Shown here: positions 46,601-58,297 of the stretch, in pieces
Layout: each line of letters begins with the position of its first letter
How positions within the stretch are numbered: the stretch's first letter is position 1
Assembly: GCA_029215795.1 (NCBI GenBank)
Contig: JARDYH010000002.1
Location: 40,904,001 to 40,968,000, forward strand
Origin: Anniella stebbinsi
Taxonomy: Eukaryota; Chordata; Lepidosauria; Squamata; Anniellidae
Reading direction: 5' to 3'
Length of the DNA stretch: 64,000 nt
Translations under genes and position numbers: made by a program
The notes under the pieces: generated by a model
What the model was told of the DNA's origin: nothing
Seen by the model: the letters and a program-made list of their open reading frames with translations, nothing else
Database searches by the model: none

Positions 46601-47287
46601 CAAAAGCAACAACTGTGTTTGACTGGAATAATTGATTGATCGATTTGCAGAACTTAATAACAAGTCATGCCAAGTTAAAAACAACACCAGCATGAAATTC
46701 ATGACTGCAGATTCCTGCCTTCCATTTGTCTCACTGTCCCTAACAATTAACACCAATTACTTCCAACCAACTATGCAGATTAATTAGACTGCTCATCAGT
46801 GGCTCTGCAGGAGACCATGAGAGCCAAAATAGATGTTACAAGGGCCATCCATCATTGGAGTTCTCCGTGTCTTTTTTAAAAAAATTAACAAAAATCTATT
46901 ACAGGATCCCCTGATTTGGATTTAGCTTCAGCACAAGGGGGAGGTAATTCTTTGACCCCATGCTGATTCCCTAAAGTTACGATGAACTTGGAGGAGAAAA
47001 CATACAATGTAAATAGTGATTTCTGCATACCTACCCCCTAAAACTAATAGCAGCTTCAGGGCGGCATTTTGCATCAAGGAATCAATGTGGGGCAAAAAGG
47101 TTAACCCCCCTCGCCTCCTGCACTGTATCCTGATCAAAATAGTTCGCTCTTTTCATGGTTACTTTTTGGAAAAGAAAAACTTGTGTGGCATGGGGAGGTC
47201 TAATAACAAACTCCCAAATAGTTTCTAATTTCACCCTTAGTAGCAATTTCTTTTTGGCAGAATGAATGGGACCTGCGCTGCTTGTTA

Positions 47288-47288
<1 letters not shown>
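46601..47288. other. No recognised feature
   Basis: Unassigned sequence. Confidence 0.4.
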
Positions 47289-47319
<31 letters not shown>

Positions 47320-47350
47320 TAATAATAATAACAATAATAATAATAATAAT
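47289..47350. repeat. (AAT)n microsatellite
   Basis: About 60 bp of AAT units with two interruptions. Confidence 0.95.
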
Positions 47351-47384
47351 CGTGTAGAGGGAATTGTTATCTCAGAAACAGGCA

Positions 47385-47570
47385 TAGCTCAGAGGCAGAG
47401 CATGTCCTTAGCAATAGCATGCAGATGGTCACAAATTTGACCTCTGACTTTTCCAGTTAAAAGACTTCAGCTTATAGCTGAACGCTACTGCTTTATAGTG
47501 GCATTGAAGTGCACTGATAACTGTTGAGTCACAGGACCCATTCCATATACTGCTGTCATAGGGGTCCATC
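47385..47570. repeat. SINE remnant followed by a partial GATCTACAC-family element
   Basis: CATAGCTCAGAGGCAGAGCA and GCATGCAGATGGTCAC (47385-47465) are a decayed tRNA-like head. 47475-47570 has ACTGCTTTATAGTGGCATTG, GCACTGATAACTGTTGAG and CATTCCATATACTGC. Confidence 0.55.
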
Positions 47571-47804
47571 ACATTGACTTCTTTTTCCAGGTACAATCCA
47601 TGGTTTCCACCACCGTTCCATTAGTGTGCCATCTGCTGGTCCCTTTCACGTGCCTTCCTGGTATCGCCATTGTATCGGCGAATCTCTTTTCACTTGTTCA
47701 CTCTTCAGCTATTGCACCTGCTCCGCCCAGTCCCCTTCTCCATCCCCCTTCAGTTTGTTGGGTTTTGTGGTTGATGGACATTGTGATGGGCGTGGGCACC
47801 TTTA

Positions 47805-48436
47805 TTTATTTATTTATTACATTTGTATACCGCCCCATAGCCGAAGCTCTCTGGGCGGTTTACATAGGATTAAAAACAATTAAAAACAATATACAAAAAT
47901 TAAAACAGCAAAAACATACAACATACACACAATCTGTACATTTAAAAACCACTTCAACACTTCAAAAAACTACAAAAACAAAACAAAACAAACCCAGGCT
48001 CCTCAGATATTACCAAATGCCTGAGAGAAGAGGAAAGTCTTGACCTGGCGCCGAAAAGATAACAATGTTGGCGCCAGGCGGGCCTCGTCGGGGAGATCGT
48101 TCCACAATTGGGGAGCCACCACAGAGAAGGCCCTCTCTCTTGGTGCCAACCTCCGAGCTTCCCTCGGAGGAAGCACTCGGAGGAGGGCCTTAGATGTTGA
48201 ACGTAGTGTTCGGGTAGGTTCATGTCGGGTAGGTTCATGTCCATCAGGTATTGTGGTCCCAAGCCGTGTAAGGCTTTATAGGTTAAAACCAGCACCTTGA
48301 ACCAGGCTCGAAAACATACAGGCAGCCAATGCAAGCGGGCCAGAGTAGGTCTTATATGTTCGAACCTACTGGTTCCAGTTATCAATCTGGCCGCTGCATT
48401 TTGCACAAGCTGCAGCTTCCGAACCACCTTCAAAGG
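47805..48436 (-). pseudogene. L2 LINE ORF2 C-terminus and 3' end, inverted
   Basis: On the minus strand this reads [37 protein letters not shown] and [19 protein letters not shown]. It continues through frameshifted sequence equivalent to [12 protein letters not shown] to a 3' UTR and the CCGCCCAGAGAGCTTCGGCT, GGGCGGTATACAAATG and AAATA-tail terminus. It is the same subfamily as 14027-15338 but with its 3' end intact. A short tandem duplication (GGGTAGGTTCATGTC) lies at 48211-48241. Confidence 0.9.
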
Positions 48437-50204
48437 CAGCCCCTCCTCTGGTTTTGTTGTCTAGTGTTTAGACAATTTAACGTTTCATCGGCTGGACATT
48501 GATGATGCTCCCTTCTGTGCGGGGTCTTCGCGCGCCCTCTCTTCCTCCCTCCCCCTTCCCAGTTGAGCAGTTCTACACATTGGAGGAGAACCGCCCCGCC
48601 TCCCTCTTTCATCAGCAAGACCACCCTTCAATACACCCCCACCCCAAGAAGGGATGTTCTGTGACATAGCACAAGGATGACAATACATGGGGATGGAAGG
48701 GTGGTTTTATCCTGCATGGAGAAAAAAATACAATACTTTCCCCCACCCTAGAAAAACACAGAAAATGGAGGGGAAGAGGCGAGATGACTGCAGGACAGGG
48801 ACGATATTGTGTGAGGATTGCGGGGCAAAACAGTAAACAAGGCAGAACAAAGGTGCGATAAAACACTGGTGTGATGGAACTCATAGTGTTATATCCTGCT
48901 TTTTATTCTGCATTCATAATGATTTGACACAAGGTGTAGATCTGGCCTCCTGTTTGAGACTCCAGGGAACCAGTATAAGGCAGCCTCATATGGTAATGCC
49001 ATCAAGAATGAATGGCCTTTTCCTGTAAGCTCAGCTCTCTCTATGAACTCTATTGTTTTCCTCTCAGTCTGGCACTCAGTAGTGTAGTGCAGCCAGGGCT
49101 CACAGGGATGTGGCACTGGCGCTTTTTATGAGCACTTTTTTATGCTGACATCGTCTGCCACCACTACCCTTTCAGATTTCCCGGTTCCCTCTGAGTTCAG
49201 TTGCAATTCCTACAGTAGCTGAGGTGGGGTGGGAATTACTTTTTCCAGCAACATTATATAATTCCCTTTTGTAATGTGAAGTATTTTGGGGTGACTTAGT
49301 CTTGAATGGGCTATTAAGACCCAATAGCTTTATAAAAGACCTGCCCCTATTAGAGATGAAAACTGCTAGAACTGGTTTGTTGATATGGATCAACACATCT
49401 AGCTGGATTTCTAGACTCTCTTTGTGGATGTGGCTATGGGACTGTCATGTTGAGTACCTGCACCTTAAAATTCACCACTCCAGCACTACTGGCCCTTTTG
49501 AGGGAACTAGGGATGTATAGTGTAAATATCCTGGGCTATCTGCACACCTCCCACATATAACACATTCCTTTACTTCATCATCTTACTAGCTGTACAGTGA
49601 AAGTAGCTTCTATACATGGAATGGGATTGGGGTGCCGTCTTGCCCATCGTTTCAGGCAGCAAAATGTCTTCAGTTGGCCCTACATACAGCAAAGTGAGGG
49701 TCAAATTGCCATTTGCACAATGCAAGGCTAAATGGCATCAGCATGTGATCCCCAAGCACTGTTCTTGATCTAGCAAAAGAGATGGCATGCACAAGGGTAG
49801 GATGAAAAGTCATTGGGGCACAATGCATGCATTGGGGCACAAGGGTTGGATGAAAAGTCTGCACACAACAGCCCAGTGAAAGGCCAGTTATAAAGTCCCT
49901 GAAATCTTGTTTCAGCAGGTGAAGTTAGAAAATCTTGCATTACATTCTGTCTCCACTATTTAGTTTATTTTGCCCTGAAAGAGTGCAGACTTGGGTGTAG
50001 CTTCTGTTTTTTTGTTCAGTGACCTTATTATATTGCAAAGCATTGACTTGGTACCAAGGAAAACCAGGCCATGACACACTGCTCCAGGGAAGCTAGGTTC
50101 CAACATTCTGTAGCTATCTGTGAATTAGGACCTCAACATAACATGGTTGTTTTGAGGATAAACAAATAAAAGACTGTAAAGTTGCAGGAATGAGTAAAAG
50201 CAAG
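48437..50204. other. Mostly unassigned sequence
   Basis: A partial GATCTACAC-family element lies at about 48890-48950. A tandem of CATTGGGGCACAA-type words lies at 49813-49845. No exon is supported. Confidence 0.4.
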
Positions 50205-50450
50205 GGCCAGATCTACACCAAGTAGGATATAGCACTATGAAAGCAGTATATAAAAGGCAGGAGCCACACTACTGCTTTATAGTGGTATTGAAGTGCACTG
50301 ACAACTGTGGGGGCCCATTGGCACATACCATATACTGCTTTCATACTACTTTTATAGTGCTATATCCTGCTTGGTGTGGCTCCTGCCTTTTATGTACTGC
50401 TTTCATACCACTTTCATAGTGCTATATCCTGCTTGGTGTGGATTAGGCCA
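50205..50450. mobile_element. GATCTACAC-family element nested inside another copy
   Basis: The outer ends GGGCCAGATCTACACCAAGT and inverted GGCCTAATCCACACCAAGC enclose a second, inner pair, GGCAGGAGCCACACTACTGC and inverted GGCAGGAGCCACACCAAGC, at about 50257-50389. The TTTCATA(G/C)(T/C)(A/G)CT arm therefore occurs several times. Confidence 0.75.
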
Positions 50451-50642
50451 TGACCTCAGAAGCTATTTGAAAGAACAAAGTGTATTTTCTTTAGGGGTGG
50501 AGAGAAGGAGAATGATCTAAATGTTCTGTGATCTCACATTGAGAGAGGACAGAAGTTAATAATGAGCATGTAGAGACAATGGAGAAAGCCAATCGTATCA
50601 TAATATCATGTGCAAAAAGAATTAATACAGAGAGATAAAATA

Positions 50643-51895
50643 GAGGGTCCATAGCTCAGTGTGATAAGCACCTGCTTTGCATACAAAAGGTCCCAGGTTA
50701 AATCCCTGGCTTCTCCAGTTAGTACAAGGAAAGAATCCTGCCTGAAACCCTGGAGAACTGCTGCCAGTCAGTGTCGACATAGTTGGGTCCCCTCTACAAG
50801 AGTTCGCTTTGATGCCTGGTTCCTCGATTATGCGCATTTCCTGATAAGCACGTTTACGCCTAATACCTATACACGAGAGGTGTCGAAGTGCATGATGGGC
50901 TCTCTGGAAAGCGCTTTAAAGTTGTTTACATGTGGAGAATCACGAGGCGCGGACAAGGAAATAGTTCTGAAAGTAATGCACTTTTTCCTGGAGGAACTGC
51001 CCCTTCAGATTCCTGCCGTTTCTTCTCTCCTCCCACCAGAATCTCCCACCTTTGGTTACCTGGGGTTACCTGCCGGTAATCACCTGGTTAACCTGTTCAG
51101 CTGCCTCTCTCCCCTACTTTTGCCACAAAGAGGGAGAGAGCGAGAGAGTAGAGATCCGCACAAACGCACGCCAAAACAGACAGCGGAAGCTGCTTCGTTC
51201 CATCATCATCCTCCTTATTTTCCCAGCGAGATCAACCTTTTCCCCTTCTTCCCTTCTCAGTATTACTTTGTCGTTATGAAGATGTACAACATTCACACGC
51301 ACACACACATGCAGCTCATGTCAGGACCCCAGCAAGCAAGCGAGGGGATGATTGCTAATTATCTGCACATCCTAACAACCCCCTTGCTTTCTGTGGAACC
51401 ACCTCCATCTGGCCCCGTGTCTCCATGAACGAAATATTCCATCAGGGGAGTTAAAATAAACAGTTCACGTTGGGTCTCATCTTCCTGGAGCTTCCATCCA
51501 GAGAGACGGAGAACAAGGAGGAAGTTGCCAGCAGGAGACAGGAAATAAAACTAAATGAAAAAGTGGGAGGTTTTCCCAGCAAAGGGGCAGTTCTATGCAT
51601 GGCATCACGACCACAGTCCGCCCACTCTGATCGTTAATGCGCTTCCTCAGAAAGTTATTTACACAAACATAAGGCACTCTTACTCCCACGGTAAATTAAA
51701 AGTCGCTATTTAACGCACATTCGATAATGCGCATAACCGGAGATAAAAAGCGCCTGGACCTCTGATTTGCGCTCCGCTCTTGTAGAGGTAAATTTGGTAA
51801 TGCGCCTTGAAAGAGCTTTAAATCGCTCTTGTAGAGGCACCCTTGGCTAGATGGACCAATGTCCATCAGTATAAGGCAGTTTCCTATGTTCCTAG
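50643..51895 (+). repeat. tRNA-derived SINE split by a 1.06-kb element
   Basis: The head and body (A box TAGCTCAGTGTGATAAG, B box-like GGTTAAATCCC, CCTGCCTGAAACCCTGGA) run to 50785. The tail GGCTAGATGGACCAATG, then AAGGCAGTTTCCTATGTTCC, resumes at 51846. The interruption is the element at 50786-51842. Confidence 0.88.
50786..51842. mobile_element. Long Harbinger-like element, ATGCGC-rich family, copy C (1057 bp)
   Basis: The ends GGTCCCCTCTACAAGAG and inverted GGTGCCTCTACAAGAG are flanked by TTG (50783-50785, 51843-51845). The outer approximately 150-200 bp correspond to the short copies A and B. The inner roughly 700 bp, shared with copy D, contains CCAGAATCTCCC, CACGCCAAAACAGACAG, GGAGCTTCCATCCAGAGAG and CATCACGACCACAGTCC blocks. 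The 255-codon frame across it starts in the SINE and is not preserved in copy D. Confidence 0.82.
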
Positions 51896-53756
51896 ATAGG
51901 AGATTCTACTATAAATATATAGCAGAACGTTATAAATATATAGTAGAAAATCCTATATGTTGTCCCTATTAATTCTTTTGGGATGTGATATTATACCTTT
52001 AGCCAATATACAGTAGAAGCCAAATTAGACTGAATTAAAGTCTAATTTAGCACAGATTCAGTGAGCATCTCAGAAATTCAGTGGAATGGTGAGAATCAAT
52101 GGGATGCAGCTATTCAAGGATATAAAATCTACAGAAAGCAGGTTGCACTGGCGATGGTGTTGCTCAATATATCAGAGTGCAAAATATGTTACTGAGTGCA
52201 GTAACCTTGACATGTTGGGAGAAATGAACTCACAGTGCCAACAGAATCAACTCAGATGTTCCATTCAGTTCAATGGAACTTACTCTCTAGTAAGTGCTGC
52301 AAATCACAGAATATCTGTGGGTAGAAACACCATGCCAAAATAGTAATGTACAGTACTGGGGGGGGGGGGCATACTATCACTGTCTTGAGCAAAATTCTAG
52401 TGGTGATCAAGAGACAGAGAAAGAAAATCGGGAATAGTCAAAAGTAAAGAAGATTGTGTTACAAAACCTGATGGCTTCAATTATCTTCAGATTGGTTGCA
52501 TAAATTTTATATTTAAATTTTATATTTAAGTTATTATATTTAGATAATAACAAGACAGCAATGGTTGATAAAACAAGGCTGCTTCCCTAAACTCATGTAT
52601 CAAGGAGTAAATTATATTAAGCACATGGATTAAGCACATTTACATGAGTAAAACATGTTTAGGCTTGCCCTGCAATTACTTGTGCCCAAGAACTTTCCCT
52701 CAAACTCATGGAGTTGACATAAGGGAAGATAACACTTTGATCTACTATTCAATGATGCCCAGGATCTGGTTAGAGATGTCAGTGTTGGCAAATGGCTTTG
52801 AGATATAAACGGCTTTGAAAATTTTTTTGTTTATGTAAAATTTCCTAGAAAGTCCAGCACTATCACATTTCTTTTAAGAAAAGGGAATTTCTCAGTAGTA
52901 AGGGGATTTCTTGCGGATTTATTAAAAAGAAGTTGGAGAGAGTCAGAGGAGTCAAATTCATTCAGGAAGTTTTGTGGTTATTTAAAACTGTTATAATAGT
53001 GGCTCCAATAAAATCCTATATATCAGAAAAAGTATGAACAAACCCATGAGGATGCCAGTGTGGTTAAATAGCCATAAAAGCCTTCCTTTAAAAAGTGGAA
53101 TACTCACCCAAATGAGAAAAATAAAAAAGCAGACAAAGTCTGATAGAACAAAGTTAACTGGATGAAAGGACATCAAAGAGCAGATCTGAGGACACTGAGG
53201 AGAGCTGGCATTCACCCAAGAGTGTTTAAGGGAGCAAGCCTATGTCACCTAGACAGCGTTGCGGGGAGGGGACATAGGATTTTTCAGTTTCTTGGCTCCA
53301 AGCTGGTAAACATAGCTCTGAGCTCATAGACAGGAAACCACTTTCCCACCTCTTCTGCCTCCCCCGTGGAGCTGGTGTGGAGGGAACTGCAATGGCTACC
53401 TCACCACACTTGCAAAACAGAGTGTGGATCTGGGGAAAAGGAGGCATTCCTGGGGGGTGGGGTAGGAGCCCTGGGGATGTGGGGCTACAACCCAGCCACA
53501 GCCATCCCCAGCATCTGCTAGACTGGCAAAATTGCTTGCCTAGCTAAAATGCAGAGAGGGAGGCAAAAGGCATCTCCTGCTCTGCACTGGATACTTCTAA
53601 GCATTGGAGTTTGGAAGGTCATGAGTACCCAGGGTGCGACTCATTGGATTGTGCCCTGAAGGACTTAAATGTGAAAATGCTGAATTGTTAACAATATTGT
53701 TAAGATCAGTCTTCTTACTAGAGCATTAGAGGGCAGCCTGTCTAATACCAATTATG
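51896..53756. other. No recognised feature
   Basis: A TATAAATATATAGTAGAA-type duplication lies at 51909-51950, and ATATTTAAATTTTAT/ATTTAAGTTATTA patches near 52508-52545. No exon is supported. Confidence 0.4.
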
Positions 53757-53786
53757 TTTGTTTGTTTGTTTGTTTGTTTGTTTGTT
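53757..53786. repeat. (GTTT)n microsatellite
   Basis: Seven to eight GTTT units. Confidence 0.95.
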
Positions 53787-54599
53787 TTAAAGAAAGGGAG
53801 GGGGAGCTAGGAAATTATAGACCTGTTTGATTAACATTTGCTCAAATAAGTTAGTAAAATAAAAAAGTAGGCTTGCAATGTTAAATCAGTCTGCATTGGC
53901 TTAGATGAAAGAGATGTTGGGGGTGTAGTCAACAGCTCACTAAAACATGGATTCATCACACAGCAGCAATGAAAAATTCAAACTCTGATGGAAATCATTA
54001 GGAAAGAAATTGAAATTGAAATATGACTTTATCATAATGGCTTTGTATATATAAAAAACCAACCCTATGGTACAGTTACAATTGGAATACTGTGTACCGT
54101 TATGATGGCCCCATCTTGAAAAGGATATAATACCGCTGGAAAGCTGTTGAAAGAGCAATCAAAAGATCAAGAGATTGGAGTGTCTTCCTTATAAGAAAAA
54201 TGCATTTAGGAATTTTTAGTGTGGGGAAAGAAATTACTTTAGTCTTTAGACAGTAAAAAGCCTGACAACTCCCAGCATTCCCCAGCCACCCATGCTGCCT
54301 GGGAATGCTGGGAGATGTAGGATGTTTTTACTGTCTAAACAGTCATAGAGAAAAGGAAGACAAAGAGGTAACCAGGAAACTCTCTTTGGGCAGGTTGTTC
54401 AATAATTTGGGAGCCATGACCAAGAAAGCCATGTTCTGTATGCAATATGAAGCACAGCCTATCTAGCAAGCCAAACTCAACACGAAGTTAACTGCATAAA
54501 TGCAAACATGCACATTAAAAAATGTAAATAGAACCTCTGGAGAGGCTGGGCAGCATTATGACCACAGGATGTGTGGGGATGCAGAACCGAGGAAGCTGT
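53787..54599. other. LINE and palindromic repeat remnants
   Basis: 54045-54235 reads like a decayed CR1 C-terminal region (GGAATACTGTGTACCGTTAT, TGGAAAGCTGTTGAAAGAGC). 54255-54345 is a foldback with AACTCCCAGCATTCCC and GGGAATGCTGGGAGATG arms. 54370-54480 resembles an inverted L2 C-terminal remnant. Confidence 0.5.
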
Positions 54600-54765
54600 G
54601 TCAGACACTTGGGCCACCAGGCCTGATATTGTCAATACTGACTGGCAGTGCCTCTCCAGAGTTTCTTTCCTAGCCCCACCAGGAGATGCTGGGAATTGAA
54701 CCAGGGACCTTCTACATGCAAAGCAGGTGCTCTACCAGTACTCTCTGGCCTCTCCCCAACTTCCC
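54600..54765 (-). repeat. tRNA-derived SINE, inverted and truncated
   Basis: On the minus strand it reads TGGTAGAGCACCTGCTTTGC, a GGTTCAATTCCC B box, CTAGGAAAGAAACTCTGGA and GCCAGTCAGTATTGACAAT. The AAGGCAGC terminus is missing. Confidence 0.82.
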
Positions 54766-54984
54766 CCCCTGCCCTGCCATGATTCTCATAAAAAATCCCT
54801 CTCCAGCTGCTATTTCCATTGCAAGGGAAGCTTCCATTGGCATCAATGGAGGCTTCCCTCCCAATGCAAATAGCAGCTTCTGGGAGTGGGGAACTTTTGT
54901 CAAGACCATGCTGGGGGTGGGGGGGGTGAGGTGTACTCTCTCATTTGCCTCCCTCTGTGGTCCTGGTCTGGGTATGGCAGCCTT

Positions 54985-55095
54985 CCCCAATCAGGTGGCC
55001 ACCAGAGGTTTTGGACTTCATCCCCAGACAGCATGACCAATGGACAGGAATTATGTGAATTGTAGTCTAAAAGATCTGGGGGGCACCAATTTGGG
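54985..55095. repeat. Small hAT-type palindromic repeat remnant
   Basis: AGGTGGCCACCAGAGGTTTTGG, with the inverted half TTGTAGTCTAAAAGATCTGG and GGGGGGCACCAA. Confidence 0.55.
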
Positions 55096-55159
55096 GGGGG
55101 GATGGTGTGTGGGATGGGACATGTGGAAGAAGAATTTGCATTAGCATATGCAATTTTGT

Positions 55160-55330
55160 ATTGGTTTTAGCATATTATTGGTTTTATTTGTTTTAGAATT
55201 GTATATTTATTATTCTGAGAGATATATATATATATATATATATATGATTTATCTGTACGCCGCCCTGAGACCCTCGTGATATAAGGTGGGATATAAATGT
55301 TTTAATGAAAAAATAAATAAATAAAATTTC
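55160..55330 (+). repeat. L2-type LINE 3' end containing an (AT)n microsatellite
   Basis: TACGCCGCCCTGAGACCC, GTGGGATATAAATG and an AAATAAATAAATAAAA tail follow an (AT)n run at 55213-55245. Confidence 0.75.
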
Positions 55331-55998
55331 AAATTTAGCAAGGGATAAACAGGCACTAGCCTCTTTAACATTGTAGCATTGTTTGAGCAACTACCACAAC
55401 ACACACACACACACACACACACACAAATCCTTTGTTACAAATATAATAAACAAATATATTATTCCAGTCAGCACACTGTGTCCTGAGACAATGTGATTGC
55501 TTCCGACTTTGCACCAGAAAATGGCAACAGAACTTTGAATTCAACATCACTGTCTTCTCGTATATCTTCTCACTGTAACAGTTTAAAGCATTATTGTTCT
55601 CTATCTTTCCATCCCTTAGACACAAATGCTTGCTGGAGGCTGTGCAGATGCATTTAAAGCAGATTTGGCAAATAGGAGATGAATTAATGTAAGTACAAAT
55701 GCTGCGCTATTGATTCTTATACTAAATGCACATTCATTCAATGGACATTATACATTAGGCCAAAAAGCTAATGCACACTCCAGGCTCGATTTAAATTGTT
55801 GGAGAGAGTACAGCAGAACCCAGACTCTGAAGGGCATAGGCAGATGGCTTCAATTCAGGGCACCGGCAGAGTTATTTCAGCCCTCGCCCTCGCTGTCTGC
55901 CTCTTAGTCAGCTGACAGGGGCCATGCAAATTAACATATGGGAAGATAGGATGCTCCCTTACCCTGAGCCAAATCTTAGGGCCTCCGAGCTCAGAATG
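55331..55998. other. Unassigned sequence with a (CA)n microsatellite
   Basis: (AC)n lies at 55399-55425. Nothing else is recognised. Confidence 0.5.
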
Positions 55999-56006
55999 GT
56001 CTGCAC

Positions 56007-56152
56007 CAGCCTTCTTCAACCAGGTACCCTCCAGGTGTGTTGGACTGAAACTCCCATAATTCCCACTGAGAATTATGGGAGTTGGGAGCTGGCTGGGAAT
56101 TGTGGGAGTTGCTGTCCAACACAACTAGAGGGCACCTGGTTAAAGAAGGCTA
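56007..56152. mobile_element. 146-bp hAT-type miniature element with intact target duplication
   Basis: A perfect 8-bp duplication GTCTGCAC (55999-56006, 56153-56160) flanks the ends CAGCCTTCTTCAACC and inverted TAGCCTTCTTTAACC. The interior is a palindrome around ATTATGGGAGTTGG. It supports assigning the other members of this small-repeat family to hAT. Confidence 0.88.
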
Positions 56153-56184
56153 GTCTGCACTGATTTGCAGAAACTCTACAGCTT

Positions 56185-56285
56185 CTCAGTGGGGAAGGGG
56201 GATTGTTGGCCAGGGGAGGTGCTGGGGATTAAACATGGTTCCTTCAGCATGCAAAGGATGAGCTCTACCACCAAACTACAGGTTG
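56185..56285 (-). repeat. tRNA-derived SINE remnant, inverted
   Basis: GCATGCAAAGGATGAGCTCT and ACCAAACTACAGGTTGTGG on the plus strand are the inverse of a degraded SINE head. Confidence 0.5.
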
Positions 56286-58071
56286 TGGAAGAGGAGTAAA
56301 AGTGCTTTGGGATATTTCCATCCTTCTTTTGGGACCAGCGTTGTCAACCAATGCATCTTTTCCTAGGATTCCAACTAATATGAATTTTATAGGCCTGACC
56401 AGAATACTATTATGTTGGCTGGTTGGCAGAATTTGAAGGTGCATCACCAGGAGGGAAAAATGAGAGAAAGAAAAGTCGAAAGCAGTATGGTTGTTGGTTT
56501 TTTGTCATCAGCATAAATGTACGTTTTGATTGACACATGCACCCTAAGGCTTTGTAGGAGGTGGTTGTGTCATTGGGCACCCTAACAGTGGGAAAGTGGA
56601 CGGATCTGCCTCCATGTGGAGATTTGTCCTTTGATAAGAGGAATGTGGCAGCGGCTGGTACTATTATGCACAGGGCATTCACTGAACATGCATTGCTTTG
56701 CATTGTGCATTGGTTATTATGCCTGACCCATTCCCATCAGATGCCATTCCAATCAGCCCCAGCAGGCGCTGCTTGAGCCAAGAGGGAAGGCTTCCAAATG
56801 AGAACGTCTGAGCATAAAACCTCCCCATGTTGGCCACCCTAGTCTTTGCTCTAGACTCTGTCCCTGCCTCCAGGGGAACCTGCACCTGCCTTTACTGGGA
56901 CACATCTTGTGCTTAATTAAGGCAGGAGGTGCTCCATTTCTACCGCAGCAGGTGCCAGGGCTGTAGAAGCAAAACCCTGTGTTCTGGGAGATGGATATGT
57001 CATGCTGGGTCTGCAGGAACAATACACAAACTGAGGGTCGGGAATCCAGGGTTGGCCCCATAACAACGAGTGTCCAGGCCAGGCCAAGCAGTCCCTTCAG
57101 AGCCCAGCCTCCGTCCATTTTGCAACATTGCCAAGTTGTATGGCTTATACAGAACTGCAAAATCCAGCAAAGGAAAGTTGCATGCTGCTGACTTCTATCC
57201 AGAAGAAATGATATCCAACTGGAAACGGGAACAGAAACATACTTTAAAGCTAATTGATGAAGTTCATTTTTTGTTGTTAGTGCTCAAAATGTCTAGTATT
57301 GTAGAACTTTGGGGCTGGGGGGCTGGGGGGGGTGGAGGTTAAAGACACAGATTTTTTTCACCACCCTAGCACACTGCAGACAGTATGTTTAACAAACACT
57401 GAGCCATTGAGTCGGTGCCCAGGGCAAGCACCCCAGTACACCTACCCCAAAAGCCGGCCCTGCGGGGTCCCCTGCCAAGCCTAGTTGGTGTCATGGGAAA
57501 GAATTGAGCAGTGGCTGAGATAGCTGGGCTTGGATAGGGGTGAATATCCAGATGGACATACCATGATGCATTGAGGATGAGTGTAAGCTTCCTACTGGCC
57601 AAGCTTCCGACTGCCACATGTTCTGGTCACAGAGTCCCACTGACTGCACATTTGAGGACCCTACACACTTTGTGCAAAGGGGGGGAGTGATGCTGAGCCC
57701 ACCAGGATGTCCCCTTGCATGGAGGACCTTGATGCTTGTATGTCGTTATGTGCTTAGCACTCCTTCTCATGCTCACCAAATGTGCAGCTGGGGGAGGGTG
57801 GGGCATGGTTGGCACATATATTGTTGTTGTTGGGGCTTTCCAGATGTGTTGGCAATGTTAAGTGTTACTGCTCAAAACCCCACAGTCATTGTTTTAATGC
57901 ATGTTGGGTGGCCACTTGTGCATTTCTAAAAAAAAGAGGAAATACATCATGAAAGAGAGGGCACTGATTTGCATAAAATTTACATATGCTAATTTATACA
58001 GAGAGATGCGAATTTTAAAATAATGATTATAATTTTAATAGAAAACATCTCACCATAATGGGGAAGACTGT
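56286..58071. other. No recognised feature
   Basis: Several overlapping short open frames on both strands around 56750-57160 show no recognisable domain. G-rich patches lie at 57312-57340. No transposon ends were identified. Confidence 0.4.
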
Positions 58072-58297
58072 GGCTCAATTCGGATGACACAATAAACAAC
58101 TGGTGTGGGGGAAACAATCGTCAGTTGTTTTGACTATCGTGTTATCCGAACGCTGCCATAGTCAACTCAGTGCTGATCCTAATCCACACCACAGTTGATT
58201 ATTTATTACCATGTTGTGTGGGGAGAACCCCCTAGATGAACAACTGTAAAGTTGATTATTACCCCACCATTGATTATCGTGTCGTCCAAATTGAGCC
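58072..58297. mobile_element. GGCT(C/G)AATTCGG-family inverted-repeat element, copy 4
   Basis: The ends GGCTCAATTCGGATGACAC and inverted GGCTCAATTTGGACGACAC enclose the same interior as 9961-10186, including TTATTTATTACCATGTTGTG. It abuts the next element at its right end. Confidence 0.85.

Noticed and set aside
50661..51428. 255-codon open frame on the + strand
   Set aside because: It begins in a SINE and runs through a non-autonomous element. The equivalent region of the related copy 58295-59313 is interrupted and shifted, and there is no recognisable domain.
56753..57160. 135-codon open frame on the - strand
   Set aside because: No domain, no supporting splice or start context, and overlapping frames on the other strand are of similar length.
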